This document shows positions 53,601 to 63,879 of a DNA stretch of 64,000 nucleotides, in pieces. The stretch spans positions 605,624-669,623 of the forward strand of contig JBAOHL010000003.1 of the NCBI GenBank assembly GCA_037045045.1. The letters are read 5' to 3'. Source of the DNA: Phosphoribacter sp037045045 (GTDB taxonomy: Bacteria > Actinomycetota > Actinomycetes > Actinomycetales > Dermatophilaceae). How positions within the stretch are numbered: position 1 is the first letter of the stretch; each line of letters opens with the position of its first letter. The notes beneath the pieces were generated by a model. That model saw nothing but the letters and a program-made list of their open reading frames with translations. It was not told the origin of the DNA and did no database searches. Both the position numbers and the translations under genes were made by a program.

Positions 53601-53884
53601 ATTGTGGTGTTTCACTTCTGCTTTGCCCGCGAATACGGATTGTTGCAGTATTCGCTCGAAAGTGGTGGGAAAGAACCGACTCCGCAGCGTATGACCGAAC
53701 TGATTAGATTTGTCGAAAAAAGAGAATATTAAGGTGATGTATATTCAGAAGCGAGTTCGACCGTGAAAATGCCCGTGTTTTTGCCGAAGAAGTGGGAGGC
53801 AAAGTGATTCAGGTTCGACCTCTCGACCCGGCCTGGGCTGAAAATCTAATGGAAATGACCAATATTATTGTGGATAATTTTTAA
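53556..53884 (+). pseudogene. znuA: ZnuA-like metal-binding protein, C-terminal fragment
   Basis: Solute-binding component of a zinc/manganese ABC importer. Only the last 100 or so residues are present, in several frames: ALSYFA / FAREYGLLQYSLESGGKEPT, ELIRFVEKRENIKVMYIQ, EFDRENARVFAEEVGGKV and IQVRPLDPAWAENLMEMTNI. Frameshifts lie at the A-run near 53,719 and near 53,750. A stretch of about 23 bp is imperfectly doubled (53,583 and 53,621), both copies encoding FAREY. The 5' part is lost at the join. It ends TAATG onto the ATPase gene. Confidence 0.75.
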
Positions 53885-54632
53885 TGGATCCGTTAATTAA
53901 AATACAGAATCTAACGGTTGGTTACGACAAAACTCCCGTTCTTCAAAATGTCAATATTGAAATTTTTGAAAATGATTTTTTGGGAGTTATCGGGCCGAAT
54001 GGCGGCGGGAAAACCACGCTGATAAAAGCTATTCTTGGATTGTTAAAACCGATGGAAGGCAAAATTGATTTCAGAAGCGACATCAACAGGAACAAAAAAC
54101 CAATCGGTTATCTGCCACAGGTAAAACATATCGATCGCAAATTTCCAATTACCGTTTCAGACGTGGTAAAGTCGGGATTAATGATGCAAAACAGTTCGGT
54201 TTCTTCGGGTGATGTAAAACAGAAAGTAACTGATTTATTGCAGGAAACCGGTATTTTCGAAATAAGAAACAAAGCCATTGGCGAACTTTCGGGAGGACAA
54301 ATGCAGCGGGTTTTTTTATGCCGTGCATTTAATCAGCAACCCAAAAATATTAATTCTCGACGAACCCGATACTTTTGTCGATAACCGTTTTGAAGGCGAA
54401 TTATATGAAAAATTGCGGCTCATTGAACGATGATATTGCAATCATTTTGGTTTCGCATGATATGGGAACCATTGTAAAATATGTGAAAACCATTGCCTGT
54501 GTGAATGGAAACCTGCATTATCACCCGAGCAACAAAATTACGCAGAGAGATTTGGATGAATATAACTGTCCGATTCAAATTATAAAGTATGGCGAAGTAC
54601 CGCACATTATTTTAAAACATCACCACAAATGA
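53884..54632 (+). pseudogene. znuC: ZnuC-like metal ABC ATPase (frameshifted)
   Basis: ATPase of the metal importer. Walker A VIGPNGGGKTTLIK, Q-loop IGYLPQVKHIDRKFPITVSD (the metal-importer type), signature GELSGGQMQRVFLCRA and Walker B KILILDEPDTFVD, then AIILVSHDMGTIVKYVKTIA. The frame breaks near 54,330 (extra T in a T run) and again near 54,422; joined, the protein would be about 249 residues, the normal length. The breaks look like sequencing errors. It overlaps the permease gene by ATGA. Confidence 0.85.
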
Positions 54633-55439
54633 GTACGGTAATCGAACTTTTTCAATACGACTTTTTTCTGAAAGCCTTTATTGCAGCGGTTTTTGCCAGT
54701 ATATCATGTGGTATAATAGGTAGTTATATTGTTTCGCGACGCATAGTTTTTATAAGTGGCGGAATAACTCATGCTTCTTTTGGCGGAATCGGACTGGCAT
54801 TTTTCCTTGGTTTCAACCCGATTTTGGGAGCAGTTATTTTTGCTGTTTTTTCGGCACTGGGTATCCAGTTTTTTACAAAAGTTGCCGAAATCCGCGAAGA
54901 TTCTTCCATTGCAATCTGGTGGTCGCTGGGGATGGCGCTGGGGATCATATTTGTTTTTCTGACACCCGGTTATACTACCCAATTTAATGAGTTATCTCTT
55001 TGGGAATATACTCACGGTTACCATTTCCGAACTTTGGTGGATGTTTATTTTAACCCTTGTAATCATTGCATTTTTTGTACTGTTTTTTAATAAAATTCTG
55101 TACATCGCCTTTGATGAGGAATTCGCCAAAACTGCCGGATTGCCTGTTAATTTGTTCAATTATTTAACTATGTCGTTAATTGCCCTCACTGTTGTTTTAA
55201 ATATCAGGGTTGTGGGTATCATACTTATTTTATCGCTGCTAACAATTCCGCAGGCATCGGCAAATTTATTCACCAACGATTTTAAAAAGCTGTTGATTTT
55301 ATCATCGGTTTTTGCATTTATCGGAACTGTTTCGGGGCTGTTTATCTCTTACTTTCTCGATATTCCTTCGGGTGCAGCAATCATTTTCACGCTGGTAATT
55401 ATGTTTGCTGTGCTCAGGTTATCAAAAGCTCATTTTTAA
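54629..55439 (+). pseudogene. znuB: ZnuB-like metal ABC permease (frameshifted)
   Basis: Integral membrane subunit of the metal importer (ABC-3 family). Two overlapping frames join near 54,980 (a C/T run) into about 269 residues with eight hydrophobic helices: AAVFASISCGIIGSYIVSRR, ISGGITHASFGGIGLAFFLG, IRVVGIILILSLLTIPQASA and SGLFISYFLDIPSGAAIIFT are conserved family segments. A single indel explains the break. TAA overlaps the start of the next small gene. Confidence 0.87.
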
Positions 55440-55631
55440 ATGATTACGAAACGAAAAGAGAAATATTACAACTGCACAACCTGTGGTTTCGGGTTTTCCG
55501 ATTTCGATGTGCCACGTACCTGCAGTAACTGTTTTGCCTGCACCGGCTGCGAAATATATATCTGTCCGTCGTGTAACGCTGAAGTGGTTATTAAACCAAT
55601 GAAACCATTAAATAAATCAAATTTGCTTTAA
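55440..55631 (+). CDS. Small zinc-ribbon protein
   Basis: 63 residues from ATG 55440, directly abutting the permease stop. Eight cysteines, most in CxxC pairs (CTTC, CSNC, CTGC, CPSC), give two or more zinc-binding knuckles; no other domain. Its position in the metal importer operon suggests a role tied to metal supply, but the function is unknown. One of the few unbroken genes in this part. Confidence 0.7.
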   Translation: MITKRKEKYYNCTTCGFGFSDFDVPRTCSNCFACTGCEIYICPSCNAEVVIKPMKPLNKSNLL

Positions 55632-55766
55632 CCCGGAAAGTTTATTTTGACTGCAGTTCCGATTTCCAACCTGTTTAATTAAATGGAAGGCTAATTTTTT
55701 CGCTGTATTTAAAAGAATGTAAGGAATTTAGAACCAGCAGCCGGTTATTTTGTTAAAGTTAAAAAC

Positions 55767-56658
55767 ATGAAGATGAATACGCAGAAAAAAAATACACCGC
55801 CACCCATTTACGTGGTATCCGGAGGACAGCGGAATTGCTGCGAATAATGTTGTTCAGGCATTGTTAATTCAATATCCAGATAATAAGATTCCTGTAATTA
55901 TAGTTTCCAATCTCGATAGTGAAGATGACCTTTTTGATACAGTGATGAAGGCCAAAACCGAAGGTGGAATTATTGTTCACACCATGGTAAATACGCATTT
56001 GCGGAAAAAAGCAATTGAATATTGTGCCGAATTTGGTGTTCGCGAAGTTGATTTAATGGGGAAACTTGCCGATTTTCTGGACGAATCTCTGGAATTAAGC
56101 CTCTGATGCATCCGGGTTTGTACCGTGAAATCAATCATCAGTATTTCGATCGTATTGAGTCTATTGAATATACACTTTCGCACGACGATGGAATGAGTCC
56201 GGAGAGGTTGGAAAGTGCAGAAATTGTTCTGACCGGAGTTTCACGTGCTGGAAAAACACCGCTCAGCGTGTATCTGGCCATGTACGGATGGAAAGTGGCA
56301 AATGTGCCGCTGGTAAACGGAATTGAACCGCCACCTGAACTGTTTAAAGTTGATCCGCAACGGGTTTTTGGGTTACATATTTCGGCTGCCCAGTTAATTA
56401 CTCCACCGCAAAAAACGGTTACTGGGCTGGAATAATCATCAAATCGATTCGTATATTGATGAGCACGAGGTTAGGGAGGAAATCAGAAAAGCAATGTTTG
56501 TGTTTGATCGGGGTGGTTTTACGGTTATAAATGTTTCAAACAAACCCATTGAAAGTACGGCAAACGAAATTTTAAATATAATGACGGAACGGTTCGCTTA
56601 TGGCGGTAGAAAACTTGAATCGCCTTATCATAATCAAAAAGACGATCTGCCAACCTGA
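55767..56658 (+). pseudogene. Pyruvate,phosphate dikinase/PEP synthase regulatory protein (frameshifted)
   Basis: DUF299-type bifunctional Ser/Thr kinase-phosphorylase that switches PPDK or PEP synthase. Pieces in three frames join to about 295 residues: IYVVSGGQ then GIAANNVVQALLIQYP, PLMHPGLYREINHQYFDRIE, GVSRAGKTPLSVYLAMYGWK (the P-loop-like motif of the family), PQRVFGLHISAAQL, IDSYIDEHEVREEIRKA and the C-terminal NKPIESTANEILNIM. Breaks near 55,820, 56,105 and 56,405 are probably sequencing errors. Start ATG 55767 or 55773. Confidence 0.82.
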
Positions 56659-56688
56659 TTTTTTGTATATACTGAAGGGGGAAAAGGA

Positions 56689-58188
56689 TTATTTTTTTGA
56701 GTTTCCGCCAAAATTAAACGATGCCGCCAATAAAAATGTAAACGAATTATATATCGATTTTACGGTGTTTGTGCGGGTTCCCTGCAAAGCTCTTAATTCT
56801 TCGAAATTAAATTCAACCGGGTTCGAAAGGTTTACAAGTTGTTTGGTACCGTTATTCAGTCCAAGGGTATATTGTAATCCTGCAGTTATATCCTGTCCTT
56901 TTATTCGCAAAGTCAAACCACTGGTAAAATGGTAATAATCCACATTGTTGCTTTTTATCGATTTATCTGGATTCTTCGGACTTGTTTCTTTCTTTTTTTA
57001 TAGTTGAAATCGGTTTTAAAACCAGAAAGCAGCATTAAATTGTTTTTCAGGTACGAGCGGTAACCAACCGCAACATTAAAAACCGGATTTGCTCCGTCAG
57101 AAAAGGTCAGCCATTCAGAAAAATCCTCATTTTCCAGGATACTGCCTGCTCCCATATTATTATTTTCTTCCACTTCAACCATGCGGTACGAGCCAATTCC
57201 GGCAAAATATTCCACAGTTGTGTATAGCACCCTTTGTTTATCAGCTGCTGTGTACGTGCAACCGGCAGCAACGGCAAAAGGCGATTTTGCATTAACCGTT
57301 ACTTCTTTCTTTTCGGCATAGTCAATAATCGTGAAATTTTGCATTGGTTCACCGGTTTCAGGATTGGTAATGTTGTTTTGGCCCTGTTTTCGCATTACCT
57401 TTTTCCGTCGCTGTAAATACCTCCAATTGACGGTGTGGTAATGTTTAATCCGGCACTGAAACGTGGCTTTTTATAAAAAAGGCCAAATTTCCGAAGCAAC
57501 CTGTAATCGTTAAACTTCATCATTTCCTGGGTTTCGTGTTTGGCGTTGTAATAAGAAAATTCTTCAGTTTGTACACCACTGGCAGGTGAAGCATTGATAT
57601 CGAGCTGATATAACGTATATTTTGAATTTACAGAAACAAACATGCTGGTTCCTGCAAAAAAGTTCTCACCGATTTTAATTGATCCTCCTGCACCGCCCGA
57701 AAAAATCGGTACGAATATCGGTTTTAAGAATCGGTGTATGCATTGTAATGTTCAATTCCGGGAATATTGGTAAGAATGTCGATATTTTTTTCTGTAAAAT
57801 TTACTCCGCTAAATTCACTGTTGGCAACATTTAAATATGAAAATTCAAGGCTCCATCCGGGGTGATTGCGCGGTTTGTGCATATACGAAACCGAACGCGG
57901 AACAGCATAAAACCGGGTGGATTGTAAGTCGATATTTTCGCCTAATAAATTGTTTGCGTTATTTATTTCGTATGCAAATAAACTGGCATTCAACGACAAT
58001 TTTGATTCGTTGATATCGGAAATTATGGCGGGATTGTAAAAAATGGATGAAGCTCCTGCGCCACCCCCAACAACAGCACCAGCAATCATTGTCGATTCTT
58101 CGTTGAAATTGTACGACCAGTAATTGTTAATCTGGGCTTTTAAAATATATGGCAAAAATAAAAGGAGAAATATTACCGGTTTTTGCAT
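56689..58188 (-). pseudogene. FadL/OmpP1-like outer-membrane beta-barrel (frameshifted)
   Basis: Minus-strand gene of about 500 residues in four pieces (58188-57724, 57643-57395, 57395-56955, 56943-56689). Signal peptide MQKPVIFLLLFLPYILKA; then GAGASSIFYNPAIISDINES, the FadL-type NPA motif, followed by alternating hydrophobic beta strands (LSLNASLFAYEIN, PRFSAGLNITTPSIGG) and a last strand FLLAASFNFGG. Likely a porin for hydrophobic compounds. It converges with the PPDK regulator 30 nt away. The breaks are consistent with uncorrected read errors. Confidence 0.72.
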
Positions 58189-58432
58189 TGCTGAGTGATT
58201 ATTTGTAATTCAAAAATAGCACAACGAATTGAATTTAGCAGCAATTTTTAAAGGTCAGCTTAAAATTTCAGAAAGTACTAAATACAAATTGCAGTGAATA
58301 CTGCCACTGCAAATCAAATGCTTAATCAAATAAGTTTTATTCTGAGATAAGCTTACCGTGAAATTCTTTTTAAAAAGCTATTTTAAAGGGTTTAAACTTC
58401 ATACATTTCGAATATAAAAAACTGATTGCGAA
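58189..58432. other. Divergent AT-rich spacer
   Basis: 244 nt between the outer-membrane gene (minus) and the sensor-regulator gene (plus). It must hold both promoters; I could not pick a convincing Bacteroidota-type -7/-33 pair. No gene is seen. Confidence 0.4.
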
Positions 58433-61400
58433 GTGAATCTGAAATTTAGATTTATTGCCCTGATAATAACCATGTTTGCATTATCCGCCAATGCAGTACC
58501 TGTTAAGTATTACAGCATTAACTCTCTGTTTGGAATTTCCATGCGGGTTACCAACTCCATTTGTAAAGACGATAACGGTTTTATATGGGCATCATCAAAA
58601 ACCGGAATCCTCAGATTGACTGATGACGACTACCGGATTTATCAGCTTCCGTATGAAACAGAAGGGGTTCTGATGGTTTGGCTTATTTATGGGAATTCGG
58701 TTCTGACGGCATATACAAACAACGGACAGGTATTTCAGTACAATTCGGTTTACGACAGGTTTGAATTGAAATTTAATTTGAGTGAACTGCTTGATGTTAA
58801 AGATTTGGATGTTTTTTCGCTTGTGGCTGATTCAAAAAACGATTACTGGTTTACATTAAACATTGGATTATATAAATATAATTCAGAAAAATTGCAGCAG
58901 ATTGACAATACATTAAATGACAAATCTTCAATAACATGGTACAGTGACAGCAAATTTTTAATTGCAAATTCTGCCGGCATCAGATTATTCGATACTCAAT
59001 CGCTGACAAGTGAAAGTATATATGAAACTAATACGACAACGCTGATTGCTGTTTCTACCGCTGTTTTTGGATAAATCTCAGAATAAACTATGGCTAGGTA
59101 TCACTTTCGACATGGTTTATTTAGTTATAATTTTAATACAGGATTATTTTCACAGGTTCTTCAATCAACTTTACCCAGGCAACCTGTTCTGGCCATTGAA
59201 GAAAATTCTGATTCAACCCTGTTGATCGGTATTGATGGGCAGGGAATCTGGGAAATAAGTAAAAAAGGCGATACGATTTTGAATGTTTTTAAAGAAAGCG
59301 CTGACGATGCAAATTCCTTACCGGGAAACGGCGTTTACGATATCTTTTACGAACAAGGGAAACGGGTTTGGGTCGGTACCATCAGCGGAGGCGTTTCATT
59401 TTACAATTTGACTTCTCCGATCCTAACGCAGGTTGTGCATCATTCAAACAATGATAACTCGCTTGTAAATAACGATGTAAACGGAATTCTGGAAGATGGT
59501 GAAGGAAAAATGTGGTTTGCTACCAATAATGGTATTAGTGTTTGGAATCCGCTGACAGATCAGTGGAAAAGCCTTTTCAACAACAAACTTGAACAGGCAC
59601 AGGTTTTTCTAACACTTTGCGAAGACGACAAGGGTAGAATTTGGGCAGGAAGTTATTCTTCGGGTGTTTACGTTCTCGACAGAAAAACCGGAAGGGAACT
59701 GGCGCATTATGCCAAGGGAATAAAAGGTTCGCCATCGGTAAGCAATTTTATTTTCGACATTTTTAAGGATAGCCGGAAACGATTTGTGGATTGGTGGGGT
59801 AAATGGTGAATTTATTTGTTACAATTCAAAAGAAAATTCCTTCAGAACTTATTCCGAAGATTCCAATCAGTTCATTTGCTGAACTGTCTTTCAGACACAA
59901 ATTCTTATCGGGCAAAGTTCTGGGGTGTCGATGTTAAATAAAGAAACAGGAAGTATTGAAGATTTAATATCGGATATTGTTGTTCAGGATATTCTTGTGC
60001 TCGGCCCCGAAATCTGGATTTGTACCAGCGGCGAAGGATTGGTAGAATACAATTTCAAAACAGGGAAAACAAAAAAATATACAACAAGGGAAGGATTTCC
60101 TTCCAATTTTATTAACAGTATTGTGTATGCAGGAAATTATCTTTGGTTAGGCACCGAAGGTGGTTTGTGCAGGTTTGATCCAAAAGAGAAAACAGCACTG
60201 ACATTTTCGTCAATAATACCTTTGTCAGCCATTTCGTATAACAAAAGTGCGGTAACGGTTTTAAAAAATGGAAAACTGGCCTGGGGAACCAATAGTGGAA
60301 TCATATCTTTTTCACCCGATTCATTAAAGGAAATTTCATCGGCAGGAAGAATTTATTTTCAGGATTTTGCTGTTTCCGGACGCTCAGTACGAGATACCTC
60401 CACATTAAATCCTTGACAAGCCGGTAGATAAACTGAAGAATATTGATTTGAAATATTTTCAGAATACAATTAGTTTGGAATTGATTCCTGTAAACGTTAC
60501 ATCGGGTGCCAAATTTTCATGGAAACTGGAAGGATTCGATGCTGAATGGGCCACACCAACAAGTAACCGTATTATTACATACACAAATATTCCATCCGGA
60601 AATTTTACGTTGAAAATCAGGCTTTTTGACAGTTCATTGTCGAATATATTAAGTGAACGATCAATTTCAATACGTTTAATTCCTCCGTTCTGGAAAAAAG
60701 CCTGGTTTGTGTTTTTGATGACTATTATTATTCCCGGAATTATTATTCTGCTACTGCTCTACTACATTAAAAGTTTGAAACAGAAACACACTGAAGAAAA
60801 AGTTAGTTTTTTTACCAATACTGCACACGAAATCCGTACTGCACTCACACTGATAAAAGCCCCGGTTGAAGAACTTACACGCGAGAAAAACCTTTCTGAA
60901 AACGGCAGACAGTATTTGCAGATTGCTGTTAAGACCAGGCCAGGCAACTTTCGTCAGTGGTTACTCAACTTATGGATTTCCAGAAAGTGGATATCCAAAA
61001 AGAGATTCTCTCTCTATCGATGACGGATGTTGTCAAGATTGGTTTCAGGACCGGAGGGTAATTTACGAATCACTTGCAAAAAGTAAGGGTATTCATGTTG
61101 AATTTGTTTCTGACGGGGAAAAGTATATTACTGCAATCGATGTGCTTAAAATGGAGAAAATTCTCGATAACCTGATTTCGAATGCAGTGAAATATTCGCA
61201 CAACGGAGGAAAGGTAATTATTGAATTTAAAGCCGATAAAAGCAGGTGGACACTTACAGTAAAAGATAACGGGATTGGCATCAGCAAAAAAGCACAGCGA
61301 AAACTATTCAGGGAGTTTTATCGTGGCGAAAATGCAATGAATGCTAAAATTGTGGGTTCGGGAATCGGTCTGCTGCTGGTAAAGAATTACGTTACCTTTC

Positions 61401-62332
61401 ATGGTGGAATCATTTCATTCGAAAGCCAGATGTTGGATCTACTTTTCAGGTTGTAATTCCATATAAAGAGGTAGCTGAAAAAGAACAAACAATATCAATT
61501 TCGCTTGAGCCTGAGTTAATATTCGATGTAACGGATGACCTCATTACATCAACAGAATCATACCCGGAAAATCTAGTACCCGAAAAATGAGTGTGTTGAT
61601 AGTTGAAGACAACGATGAACTGCGGAAATTTATAGCTAACAAAATTGAGGGAGAATTTACAGCACTCGTCAAGATGGTGAAATAGGCTGGCAGATGATTT
61701 TGGAACATTTACCCGACCTGATTATTTCTGACGTGATGATGCCAAACAAAAACGGTTTCGAACTTTGCAAACAGGTAAAAACCAATTACGAAACTTCGCA
61801 TATTCCAATAATTTTGCTTAACCGCACTTACCGACAAAGCAAAACAATTGCAGGGTCTGGGTTTGGGAGCCGACGACTACCTGACCAAACCTTTCGACAT
61901 GAATTTGCTTGTACAAAAAATCAGGACAATTATCCGTAACCGCGAAGTGGTCAGGGAAAAGGCATTGAAACTGATTGATAAAAACACTGCAGAGCCTCTG
62001 TTGGCCAACGAAATCAACGATAAATTTGTGAAAAAAGCTGATGGAAGTGGCATGGGCAAATATGGCCAATGCCAGTTTCGATAAAGATGAATTTGCTTCA
62101 GCAATGAATGTCAGCGCGTCTCTTTTGTATAAGAAAACAAAGTCGCTCACCGGCCAGTCACCTACCGATTTGATTAAAACAATCCGTCTTCGTCATGCAT
62201 CAGAACTGTTGCAATCGCGAAAATACACAGTTACCGAGGTAAGCGAAATGTGTGGTTTCAGCAGTGTGGGTTATTTCAGCACAGTTTTTAAAAACTTTTT
62301 TTGGCAAATCACCCTCCGAAATTGTGGAATAA
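58433..62332 (+). pseudogene. Hybrid two-component system sensor-regulator (frameshifted)
   Basis: Bacteroidota hybrid two-component protein joining sensor, kinase and DNA-binding output in one chain, about 1300 residues. GTG 58433, signal peptide MNLKFRFIALIITMFALSANA, then Reg_prop propeller repeats (DDNGFIWASSKTGILRL, GKMWFATNNGISVWNPLTDQ, GNYLWLGTEGGLCRFDP), a Y_Y_Y domain (FSWKLEGFDAEW) and a transmembrane helix (FVFLMTIIIPGIIILLLLYY). The kinase has HEIRTALTLI (His box; Ala instead of the usual Pro) and NAVKYSHNGGK / DNGIGISKKA. A receiver domain (VLIVEDNDELRKF, DLIISDVMMPNKNGFELCKQ) and a C-terminal AraC helix-turn-helix end at TAA 62,330-62,332. About ten frame changes interrupt it. 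Such proteins usually control polysaccharide-use genes; the secreted esterases downstream fit. Confidence 0.85.
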
Positions 62333-62398
62333 ATAGTTTTTCTCCCTTCTTAAATCTCCAAATTCTGCAGGGAAATTAAGGAAACCTAAAAATAGCAC

Positions 62399-62412
62399 CG
62401 GCTTTTAAGCCG
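62399..62412. terminator. Short hairpin after the sensor-regulator
   Basis: CGGCTT-TT-AAGCCG, 67 nt after the stop. A weak terminator candidate. Confidence 0.3.
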
Positions 62413-62566
62413 TGAAACACGAACCCGGAAAATCTGCCCGCAGTTCAGAGCACTGACATTGAATAATCAATATAATAATGGTTTAAGAATGAAAATAAGG
62501 TTTTTTGTTTGCCCGGCTATTGCGCTGTTGCAACGTGTGATGATAATAAAGTTTAATTTTATATTA

Positions 62567-62586
62567 CCGTCAGTTTCAACTGACGG
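62567..62586. repeat. REP-like palindrome in intergenic region
   Basis: CCGTCAGTT-TC-AACTGACGG: perfect 9-bp arms with a 2-nt loop in the 498-nt gap 62,333-62,830. The following GGAGTCCACCGG and GCAGGCTTTAGCC make it look like a dispersed extragenic repeat. The rest of the gap holds no credible gene. Confidence 0.55.
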
Positions 62587-62830
62587 AGTCCACCGGAAAT
62601 ACAGAAGGGCAGGCTTTAGCCACATTTTTTTGCTTAACCCTGTTATCCCAAATTAGAAATTGAATATCTGATTTTGAAATATTGGTTGGCTTCAATTGCC
62701 TACTTTTACAAAAACCTGATTCCAATCCCAATGATAAATAATCAAGTGCTGTTTTTGTGCACCTTTTTGAGGCATGCCTTTTTAACCGTCAGTTTTCAGT
62801 ATATTGCAATTGAAAACTTAAACTAAACTT

Positions 62831-63774
62831 ATGAAGCGACTTTCTTTTTTTCTTTTACTTTTTGCCTCTTACAGTGGGTTTTGCCAGTCGTACTCAAAAA
62901 GCTGGAAAGACATTAACTATGCCGGCGATTCAATGGGTTATCACAACCTCGATATTTATCTGCCTCAAATCGAAATGCCGGTTTATCCAGTGGTTGTGAT
63001 TGTTTATGGCAGCGCCTGGTTCAGTAACAATTCGAAAGGTGTTGACCTGAAAACATTGGGAAAACCATTGCTCGATGCCGGGTTTGCCATTGTAATGCCA
63101 AATCACCGCTCCAGCAGCGATGCAAAATTCCCCGCACAAATCAACGATATAAAAGCAGTTATCCGGTTCGTTCGGGCAAATGCCGCGCAATACAGGTTTA
63201 ATACTTCTTTTGTTGGAATTTCAGGCAGCTCTTCGGGTGGGCATCTGGCATCAATGACCGGTACTTCAGGTAAAGTTGGTGTATTTAAATCAGGCGCTGA
63301 ATCAGCAGATATCGAAGGGAATGTTGGGCAATACTCTTCATTCAGCAGTTCGGTTGATGCGGTGGTCGATTGGTTTGGCCCCACCGATTTTCTGATGATG
63401 GATACGTGTGGAAGTTCTATGGCGCACAATCCGGCAAATTCACCCGAATCGAGCCTGGTGGGCGGAGCAATTCAAGAAAATAAAGACAAAGTTGCTGCAC
63501 GGCAAATCCGGCGACTTACGTTGACAAAAACGACCCGCCGTTTCTGATTTTACATGGCGATAAAGACCCGCTGGTACCGCATTGCCAAAGCGAACTGCTT
63601 TATCGGAAATTACAAAAAGCCGGTGTGAAAAGCGAACTGGTAATTGTTCCCGGTGGCAAACATGGACCCGGTGTTTTTGAAGAGAAATACTACAAAATGA
63701 TGGTTGACTTTTTGATTTCAGAATCAGATAATAAGAAACGAACATGTTTACAGAAAAACACAAATTCCAATTAA
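62831..63774 (+). pseudogene. Secreted alpha/beta-hydrolase esterase (one frameshift)
   Basis: Lipase/acetyl-xylan-esterase-like hydrolase. Signal peptide MKRLSFFLLLFASYSGFC; oxyanion region VIVYGSAWFSNN; nucleophile elbow GISGSSSGGHLAS; after a single frame change near 63,503 the frame continues as ANPATYVDKNDPPFLILHGD with the catalytic Asp in HGDKDPLVPH and His in PGGKHGPG, ending at TAA 63,772-63,774. Joined length is about 314 residues, normal for the family. Probably exported to deacylate polysaccharides or other esters. Followed by a near-identical second copy. Confidence 0.85.
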
Positions 63775-63879
63775 CAAATTACATGTGAGTTCTATCGGGT
63801 GAGAAAGCAGATAAAAGAGATGAAGCACAACCGCCAACTAATAAGCAACTTTAATAATTTGTACAGATAAAATAGAATA

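Noticed and set aside
295..53707. Long open frames antisense to the GC-rich genes
   Set aside because: They are a by-product of high GC at third positions; their translations are low-complexity Arg/Pro/Gly sequences.
54300..62400. Programmed frameshifting or split genes in the metal importer, PPDK regulator and sensor-regulator
   Set aside because: Breaks occur in many unrelated genes, often in homopolymer runs; sequencing error is simpler.
62459..62656. Possible 65-residue gene in the intergenic gap
   Set aside because: No ribosome site, no family features, and it runs through the palindromic repeat.
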